A stretch of 12,248 nucleotides of DNA. It comes from Planctomycetaceae bacterium UBA2671. Lineage in GTDB: Bacteria > Planctomycetota > Planctomycetia > Planctomycetales > Planctomycetaceae. The stretch lies in the NCBI GenBank assembly GCA_002359185.1, contig DEML01000095.1:1-12248 (forward strand), read 5' to 3'. The position numbers and the translations under genes are program-made. The notes beneath the pieces are model-generated. The model searched no databases. It was not told the DNA's origin and worked only from the letters and a program-made list of their open reading frames with translations. Every line of letters begins with the position of its first letter. Positions within the stretch are counted from its first letter, which is position 1. This document shows, piece by piece, positions 1-6,600 of this stretch.

Positions 1-116
1 ATTGCAGTAGAGTCTGGATTCGCTTCTTTGTAATTCGAAGCTTGTCCAAGTCACGAACCCTACTGCTCAAAAACGAGTGGCAAACCGTGACAATCGCTCG
101 ACAACGCGACAATGAC

Positions 117-1595
117 CTAAAAAGGGCATGAATCGTCGTCATCGAAATTCAGGCTCTGCGGAGCAGATGTCGCTATAGGGAGTGTAGTAACTCGTGTAGT
201 AGTCTCCTGTGGGCTCTGTGGGACTGTAGGCGTCCTTAGAGTGGTAAAGATCTCTTCCTGCTTCTGCTTCCATTTACTGTAGGAGTCTTGCATCAGCTTG
301 AGACATCTTTCAGGGGACATTGAGTCGTTTAACTTCAGCTCATTTAGAGAACTGAGGATTCTCTCCTTGACGACATCTTTGCAGCACGGACTAAAAGCAG
401 GACCATATGAGTTGATCCATCCCGTAAGGAGAAGACTCCCAGATGAGATAGGGTCAGATGATCCGTGAGTTTCTTTCAGTCGCTCAATCAGGTTCAGGTA
501 ACCAGATTCTGGAATGTCGAATCTGGGGTTAGAGTCATGAGGCATAGACATGACAAACCCCATGGTTTCCAGGGGAGTGTCATAGATGTTGAGTGGTCTT
601 AAATTGGTATTATCTGAGTGGCGGTCTCCTTTAAATGTTAAACCAAGTTGAGAAATGTGAGCTCCGATCTGCTGGCGGAAATCCGCCAGCATGCTCTCGG
701 AGGCACATAGGTAGAACATGTCGTCAGAGTATCTCACAGCAGTCACCCCTGGTTCGATATCCTTACAGACCTGATCATGATTTACGTGAGCAAAAATATT
801 CATGGCGACCGGGCTGAGTGGACAGCCCTGAGAAATGCCTACTGATTTCCCAGCTGCCCCTCTCAAAACGTTCTCAATCAACGCTCTCCACTGCCCGAAG
901 ATCTGTTCTCGCTGTTCAGCAGACTCCACAGCAACGCTTGAAGGATCCACTCCGGCTACTTGAAGTCCTTCCAGGATCAGATCGATTGGCACATTATCGA
1001 ATGCGTTTTGGAAGTCTTCTCTGAAGTAGAAGGTTTTGTGTTCATGTGCGACGGCATACGAGAGTCGTGCCAGCAAGTCATAAACTCCCCGGTTCGGTCG
1101 ATATGCATACGAAGTTGAAACAAAATGCTTGTCGACCAGAGCAGTCAGAATCTTACTGATCACGGTGGCAACCATTCGATCAGCTACATTCCCAATATTA
1201 AGTGTTCGGAATCCACCATTCGATTTAGGTATCTTCACCTGGCGTTGTTCGGAAGGCCGATATGTTCCGTTGAGCACGAGCCTGTTTACCATTCTGCAGA
1301 TTGAATATCGATCTGCTTGGGTCAGTTCTGGCATCCGAATCCTATCTGGTCCAGCTGCCTGCCCTTTGTATTGAATCATGTCATCAAAAATGTTTTTCAG
1401 TCGTTCGACATCAAACGCCCATTCGAGTGGTGGTAACACTTCAGAAATGTCATAAGAGGGACCGTTGGAAATAACCTGTTCTCTTATTTTTTTATTCCGC
1501 TGTCGCTGACGGCGGATATGCTTGAGAGCCTCCCTATCGAGATGTTTTTGGCTCTCACGAAATCGTCCTCCAGATGGTATGGCATCGTGACTCAT
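117..1595 (-). CDS. Reverse transcriptase, group II-like, non-intron context
   Basis: This 492-residue protein is a reverse transcriptase expected to copy RNA into DNA. Visible RT motifs, in order: the AAGPD N-terminal motif (80-84); IPK-x-GGFR-LNI (122-134); DR at 139-140; SYAYRP (162-167); motif A REDFQNAFD with catalytic D194 and D200; QGCPLSP (256-262); and the metal-binding YSDD box (289-292), a YADD variant. A thumb-like helical region follows, with GWINSYGP near 392-399. The protein ends in a Thr/Pro/Gln-rich linker and an acidic FDDDD tail (484-488), with no visible HNH endonuclease. The start ATG overlaps the stop of the upstream helicase-like gene as ATGA and has a strong Shine-Dalgarno (GAAAGGAG) about 6 nt upstream, so the two genes are probably translationally coupled. 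I see no group II intron domain V downstream (1-116), which argues against an active intron. The RT subgroup is not assigned; an anti-phage or other host role is inference. Confidence 0.9.
   Translation of the reverse strand: MSHDAIPSGGRFRESQKHLDREALKHIRRQRQRNKKIREQVISNGPSYDISEVLPPLEWAFDVERLKNIFDDMIQYKGQAAGPDRIRMPELTQADRYSICRMVNRLVLNGTYRPSEQRQVKIPKSNGGFRTLNIGNVADRMVATVISKILTALVDKHFVSTSYAYRPNRGVYDLLARLSYAVAHEHKTFYFREDFQNAFDNVPIDLILEGLQVAGVDPSSVAVESAEQREQIFGQWRALIENVLRGAAGKSVGISQGCPLSPVAMNIFAHVNHDQVCKDIEPGVTAVRYSDDMFYLCASESMLADFRQQIGAHISQLGLTFKGDRHSDNTNLRPLNIYDTPLETMGFVMSMPHDSNPRFDIPESGYLNLIERLKETHGSSDPISSGSLLLTGWINSYGPAFSPCCKDVVKERILSSLNELKLNDSMSPERCLKLMQDSYSKWKQKQEEIFTTLRTPTVPQSPQETTTRVTTLPIATSAPQSLNFDDDDSCPF
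671..690. repeat. Perfect inverted repeat inside the RT gene
   Basis: GCTGGCGG and CCGCCAGC form a perfect 8-bp stem around AAAT (effectively 9 bp with a 2-nt loop). It lies within the RT coding region, in codons for Leu-Ala-Asp-Phe-Arg-Gln just after the YSDD box. No T-run follows on either strand, so it is not an intrinsic terminator. It could be chance or an RNA structure in the RT mRNA. Confidence 0.6.
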
Positions 1596-2854
1596 ACTGT
1601 GCTCCTTTCTCGAAGAGGCATCCAGCCGATCTGTCGATACCCCTCTTTGCGAGCGGTGGACCAGCGAGTTAATTCCCGATGATGAGAATCATGAAAATCG
1701 ATGACTAAAACGGGCTCAAACATTTTGTTAAGCGAAACTAAATCGTTGAGCACCATAGGGTTACCGTTATTGCCGTCTGCTCGGATCAGTAAGTTAAAGT
1801 TCACTCTTTGACCGTTGCCCGCTTCGCTAAAGGTCACTATCTGAGGAGGATTCTGCCCTATGAGTCCACTGCGTGCATCGAGCGATGATTTGAGATTTTC
1901 GCGGTGATATGTGTTTTCAGCCAGCACAGCGACACGAGGGGCTTCCTGGACTAAACTCGGAGGGAGTTCATGGTTCTGGAGATGTAGTGTCTGCCAATCC
2001 CCAGTTACGAGTGACGCAATTCGTTTCGCCATCAACTCATTACGAGAGGAATTGTTCCACAGGCCTTGCTCCTTGATCTCCAGAGGATCGAGCCTGCCTG
2101 ATAAGTTGCCAGTCTTAGCTCTGCGAGTTTTGAAGAAGTAAGTCCAGACTGGCGAGAGATACCTGTTTTTGCCGAGCATCGTGATCGAGGCATCTCCATA
2201 CCAATGTGCCAGGTGTTTCCGCTGGTCTTTCCCCAGAGTCCATGACTGGCAGAACCCAAACAAGCGATATCGCTGATCAACTTGGCACAGAAAAGACTTC
2301 CCTTGCGAATGAGTAATGGAATTGGCATCGAGCAAAAATACAAAGTCTCGAAGCTCCAGGTCCCGCTCCGACGCTCCCGCATCTGCAGCAGTGGAAAACT
2401 CCAATTGACGAAACCGGCTATTTCGATCGGGATCACTGATGTTGGGTTCATCTCGATACCGTTCCGGCAAGAATCGTTTTCCGAGATCAGCTTTGGATAA
2501 TTCGTTCTTTACACGCTGGATATCTTTTGGCGACCCTAATACGGCAATTCCTGAGTTGGGATACGCTTCGGCAACTGTCTTGAGTGCTACAGGGATCTGA
2601 GAGAGTTCGGTGACGTCGATCAGGCCTCGGGCATTACTACGAACGAAATCACCCAAAGGATGGCTGTTTGAGCTTTGAGATAATTTATAGGGCCCGCACT
2701 GTTGAGTGATTTGCCAATTGATCCCATGCTTTGCGAGTACTTTTTTAATCTCTCCTAGTCTTGCGGAGGGATACTCGTAATGCCCCCAGGTTCCCTTCTT
2801 TATCATCAACGATGCGATCACGTTATCTGGGGCACAGGATTCAGAGATGTTCAT
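1592..2854 (-). CDS. Degenerate SF2-helicase-like partner of the RT
   Basis: This 420-residue protein has no family I can name with certainty. Its layout follows a DEAD/DEAH SF2 helicase with the catalytic residues replaced. ARGLIDVTELSQIP (75-88) sits where a Walker A (G-TG-GKT) belongs. FVFLLDANS (171-179) stands in place of the DEAH box. RLFGFCQSWTLG (197-208) resembles the R-FGF-ATP motif III region. RVAVLAENTYHRENLKSSL (307-325) and IVTFSEAGNG with IRADG (357-361) match the second RecA lobe. VLVIDFHDS, STARKEGY and GWMPL (382-413) resemble the usual C-terminal end of this helicase type. It probably cannot hydrolyse ATP and may serve as a nucleic-acid-binding subunit for the RT; this is inference. 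It precedes the RT in an operon with a 4-nt overlap. Its own ribosome site is weak, and its start lies only 24 bp from the divergent DoxX gene, so its promoter must lie inside that gene or has been lost. Confidence 0.8.
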   Translation of the reverse strand: MNISESCAPDNVIASLMIKKGTWGHYEYPSARLGEIKKVLAKHGINWQITQQCGPYKLSQSSNSHPLGDFVRSNARGLIDVTELSQIPVALKTVAEAYPNSGIAVLGSPKDIQRVKNELSKADLGKRFLPERYRDEPNISDPDRNSRFRQLEFSTAADAGASERDLELRDFVFLLDANSITHSQGKSFLCQVDQRYRLFGFCQSWTLGKDQRKHLAHWYGDASITMLGKNRYLSPVWTYFFKTRRAKTGNLSGRLDPLEIKEQGLWNNSSRNELMAKRIASLVTGDWQTLHLQNHELPPSLVQEAPRVAVLAENTYHRENLKSSLDARSGLIGQNPPQIVTFSEAGNGQRVNFNLLIRADGNNGNPMVLNDLVSLNKMFEPVLVIDFHDSHHRELTRWSTARKEGYRQIGWMPLRERSTV

Positions 2855-2878
2855 TACTGCTTTCAGGCAGGCATAAAC

Positions 2879-3256
2879 ATGAATCGGATCAATACGACCT
2901 CAAAATATGTGCTGGCAAGCCTGATGATGTTAGCCGGAACGATGCACTTTGCGAATCCTGCATTTTTCCTGAAGATCATGCCGCCCTATCTCCCGCTGCA
3001 CAAAGAACTGGTTCTACTCAGTGGTGCTTTTGAGATTGTGCTGGGTATTTTGCTGCTGATTCCACGATTCTCACGCCTGGCTGCTTGGGGAATTATGGCT
3101 TTACTGATTGCCGTGTTTCCTGCGAACATCTACCTCTACCAGCATCAGGAGATTGTTCCAGCGTCATCAACGATTCACCTGCTGCGACTTCTGTTGCAGG
3201 GAGTGTTAGTGCTGTGGGCTTTTTGGCACACACGACCGGAAGAGAAGAAACCATGA
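2879..3256 (+). CDS. DoxX-family small membrane protein
   Basis: This 125-residue, strongly hydrophobic protein belongs to the DoxX-like family of small inner-membrane proteins, whose biochemical role is mostly unknown (some members are linked to thiol or redox stress). Four membrane segments are visible, near residues 9-24, 42-62, 66-82 and 99-116. Family-like signatures are MHFANPAFFLKIMPPYLP (22-39), LSGAFEIVLGILLLIP (47-62) and AVFPANIYL (78-86). The chosen start is the ATG at 2879, which puts MNRINTTSKY directly before the first membrane segment; an upstream in-frame ATG at 2780 would add 33 unconvincing residues overlapping the divergent gene. A weak AGGCAGG lies about 7 nt before the start. 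The C-terminus is charged (RPEEKKP). It is probably a housekeeping or stress gene that happens to border the island rather than part of the RT module. Confidence 0.85.
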   Translation: MNRINTTSKYVLASLMMLAGTMHFANPAFFLKIMPPYLPLHKELVLLSGAFEIVLGILLLIPRFSRLAAWGIMALLIAVFPANIYLYQHQEIVPASSTIHLLRLLLQGVLVLWAFWHTRPEEKKP

Positions 3257-3286
3257 GGGATGTTTGCATGTTTGTCAAAAAACTGA

Positions 3287-3295
3287 GGAAGGTAG
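3287..3295 (+). repeat. Left 9-bp target-site duplication of the MITE
   Basis: GGAAGGTAG directly abuts the outer end of the left terminal inverted repeat. An identical GGAAGGTAG sits immediately outside the right repeat at 3450-3458. Perfect flanking copies of this kind are the hallmark of transposition. Confidence 0.85.
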
Positions 3296-3449
3296 CAGGG
3301 CAATCGCATGAGAAAACTCTGTAAATACAGCGTTTTTAGTGTGATTGTTAGCAAAAAAGATGCGATTTCGTGTCATCAACTTTAGTGGAACTGTCGATAA
3401 CTCCTGTTTTTTAAGTGTTTTTATAAGTAATTCTCATGCGTTTGCCCTG
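3296..3449. mobile_element. MITE: 154 bp, 19-bp inverted repeats, 9-bp TSD
   Basis: This is a short non-coding transposon. The left terminus (3296-3314) reads CAGGGCAATCGCATGAGAA. The right terminus (3431-3449) reads TTCTCATGCGTTTGCCCTG, its reverse complement with one mismatch in 19. Both ends are flanked by the identical 9-bp GGAAGGTAG. The interior is AT-rich, encodes nothing and carries an extra copy of the terminal core (ATGCGATT, 3360-3367). A 9-bp duplication is seen with several DDE transposase families, including parts of IS4 and IS1, but I cannot identify the parent element. It sits between the DoxX gene and the promoter of the SIR2 gene, leaving both intact. The near-identical ends and perfect duplication suggest fairly recent insertion. 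Confidence 0.85.
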
Positions 3450-3458
3450 GGAAGGTAG
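3450..3458 (+). repeat. Right 9-bp target-site duplication of the MITE
   Basis: GGAAGGTAG immediately follows the right terminal repeat and matches the copy at 3287-3295 in all nine positions. Confidence 0.85.
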
Positions 3459-3556
3459 GGAGAAGGTGAGAATTTGTAGTAGCGACATCTTGGTTCGTTG
3501 ATGCATATTATCCAGTTCAGATCGGCACATTTGATTACATGCAACAGTCGTGTCAC

Positions 3557-3585
3557 TGGACATAATCATACCGTTCTTATATAAC
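3557..3585 (+). promoter_or_regulatory. Sigma70-like promoter for the SIR2 gene
   Basis: TGGACA (3557-3562; 5/6 to TTGACA) is separated by exactly 17 nt from TATAAC (3580-3585; 5/6 to TATAAT). Transcription would start near 3592. It is the best promoter I see in the 400-bp gap before the giant gene and lies about 100 bp right of the MITE, so the MITE does not disrupt it. Confidence 0.55.
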
Positions 3586-3600
3586 AAGAATTGTCTACAT

Positions 3601-3638
3601 GGAGAATAGATGTTGCTTTTTGTACTAATCAGAAGGAG
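3601..3638 (+). promoter_or_regulatory. Two Shine-Dalgarno-like sites in the SIR2 leader
   Basis: GGAG (3601-3604) sits 5 nt before an ATG at 3610 that opens a 58-codon frame (to 3786) overlapping the SIR2 start in another frame. A second, stronger AAGGAG (3633-3638) lies 18 nt before the GTG at 3657, too far for normal use, with an in-frame TAG at 3648. The layout suggests either a regulatory leader ORF or that the true SIR2 initiation is not SD-driven. The peptide itself looks like a shadow frame, so only the sites are listed. Confidence 0.35.
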
Positions 3639-3656
3639 TTTTACTTATAGCGATCG

Positions 3657-6600
3657 GTGGTACCCTCCATTATGTCTCGAAAGAACCACACTTCAGATTT
3701 CATTACAGAAATTATTAAAGATGCTCATAACGGCCGATGCTTTGTCCCGTTTATCGGTAGTGGAATGTCAAGTCCTTCGGGCATAATAATGGGAATTGAG
3801 TTCACGAATTATCTCGCGTTTACCACATATCTTGTTCTATGTGATCCAACTATGCGAGATTTAACTCATGGAGAGGGACAAACATCGCACTGGGATCTTC
3901 ACGAACAGGGATGGCCGCCATTACCATCGTCAAAAGAAGTAGATCAAGCTCGAGAGTGGATTCATGAACAATTCACTTCAATCTGTAATAAATTATGCCT
4001 TCAAATTGATTACGATACAAATAAGAAAATCCAATCACTTGGCCGTGAAAAAGTCGCAAGCACTACTTTAGATAGTTTGGCATCTTCGATTTCTCAACCT
4101 GCTATACCGATGATTTTGAGAAGCAGCATATTGAGTGACGATCAAGAACGTGTAAGACAGCTTAAAAAGATGCTTGGGGCTCCAATGCCCCGACAAGAAG
4201 TAAGACTGAATCAAGTTGTGCAAAGAGATCTTTCATATACGGATTCGGTGGTAGATGCAGGAATCCGGTCGCTTGGAGACTGGAGGGAAACTCTATCCTT
4301 TCTAGCTAGTGTACGCGTTCACAATGCCCGACCTCCTCAGCTTTCGATTGATGAGCTAGACACATCGATAATCGATCATTTCAATGCCACAATTACTCGT
4401 GACAAACGTCCCAATCTAGGACACAAAATTATCTCTCATCTCTCAGAACCAATGAGAATCAATACGATCCTAACAACTAACTTTGATACTCTTACTGAAG
4501 ATGCTTATCGTTCCATGTCAATTCCCCTGACTGTTCTCCCAGTGAGTTCACGGGGAGATCTACCCCACCCTCGAACTGTCAGCTCATGTGACGCTTTAGT
4601 AAAGTTACATGGTGAAGCACATGACACACGAGCTGATCTAAGTTTGGACGAAGAACCGAAAAATGAAGATAAGGCGACCTTTTCTGCATATATGAGTAGG
4701 GGGACCGGTCACCTACTTAAAAAATGGCCAGAATTGCAAAGGGTAAGAAGAAACCATCGTTCTTGCAGATTACTTGTCGTTGGCTATTCCGGGAACGACC
4801 ACCGTTGCATTCAAATGATTAAGCATTGGCTTGAAAGAACTCCAGATGATCCAAAAATTTATTGGATTTGTTTTTCTACTGCCGATGAAGAAAAAATCAG
4901 TAGACTATTTGCGTCAAATAGCTATTTAGGAAAAGTGCACACAGTCTTGAATTCACGTCCAGATCTGTTGTTATATGAACTGTATCAAAGACTCGTTTTA
5001 GCATTGCCACCTGGGGGCTTAACTTATGAATTCTCTCATGAGTTACCACCAGCACGTCAAAAAGCTTTTGACAATGTCCCCAAAACTGTTTGGAACGTGG
5101 TGACTGAAACACTACAAGCGACAGAAACATCTGGTTTGGCTGCAAACTATGCTCCACGACTTTTACGAGATGCCGCGGTGCTTATCAATAAAAACAATAT
5201 TCTCGATGCCACCTTGAAAAGCAAAGAAGGTCTGTCGAATTCGAATATCCTCGGGTGTGCAATCCCGTGGTCTCCTCATTATCGTTTTCCCTCTTTGAAT
5301 GTTAATGATTCCGAATTTAAGTCTAGTATTGAATCCTTGAGTTTTCGACCAACCATAATTGACAGTCCAGGTGGAATCGTCAGAGCCAGTGCACTCGCTG
5401 CTAAAGAACTCTCAAGTCAATATTACAAGAAAGTATTTTGGATTGAATTGCAAGATTACCTCGATGCAGATGCACTATTAGGTGATCTTCTCCGTTCAAT
5501 TGCACTACGATATGGACATTTTCAGGCAAAACATGTAACGACCCATCCGTTTACTCACGGTTTGTCGATTCATGATGCTAGAGAATCAGGTGATAAAATT
5601 GATATTGAACTTTTCAAATATAAATCAGCGAAGCTAAGAGACCACTTGGAGAGTATCCTTAGCGAATATCGTGTCGATCCATTTTCTATGCTGGTGATGT
5701 TGTGTGGGCGTGACTCTTACGGTAACGGGGCTGGTTTACTTCCCTCTACATGGTCAGATGACTCTAGAAATTTTAAGCAATTACATTTCATAATAGAAGT
5801 TCTTGGACTAGTTGGCATCCCAACTGTTTATTTCCCCTGCTCGGAAGCTCGTACCAGCAGAAAAATGAAATTTCTTAACTCAGTTTCTGTTATTACTGAA
5901 TCTGGAAATACAGAACTTTCTGAAGATGAGCACGGAACTGCACCAGAAGTAGGTAATAAAGATCGAAAGTGGCCTTTCGATCTTGTATACGAAGAAAGCA
6001 TAAAACATCAACCTCAGGCAGAAAATGATGCATTTTGTTTAATGAATAACTTTGCTAACGATATGAGCGTATTTAAAAATATTGTTGCCGAAGCATTGTC
6101 GGATTTCTACAAAGTTACTTCGGAATCTGACAATGAAATAATGCAGTTTTGTGTACGTCCAGGTCTTAAATCCCATGAGATCAAAAAAATGCATTTTATC
6201 TACGCTCTTACGCTTTATCGACACTCTCGTCATACAAATGCAATTTCCTCAGAAGGGACTTTTCCATGCCCATATCGTTTTCAGCCGCGAGCAATAGACA
6301 ATGATTTTATCCGTTCAATGCAGGCTCAAAAATGGGTGTCTGAACTTAGCGAGTGTCGGGTGTTTTTCACTAAGCCAGGAGGAGCTCTATGGATGCATCG
6401 CGATGTACGTGAAGCACTCCATCTCATTATTGAACAGACTAAAATTCCAAATCAGAATGGACGTCAAAATCTTACTTTCCGAGAACTCAGAGGTCGATTG
6501 CACTTCTGGATCGGAGAGTGGTATCAAAAAGCCTATTGTTCCAGCGGACATATCACACCCATTGTTGAAAGCATCTATCACCTTTTATCCAGTGCAGTTT

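Noticed and set aside
1..1595. Active mobile group II intron encoding the RT
   Set aside because: No domain V-like hairpin or intron boundary is visible in the 116 bases after the RT, and the RT is coupled to an upstream protein gene rather than sitting in an intron loop.
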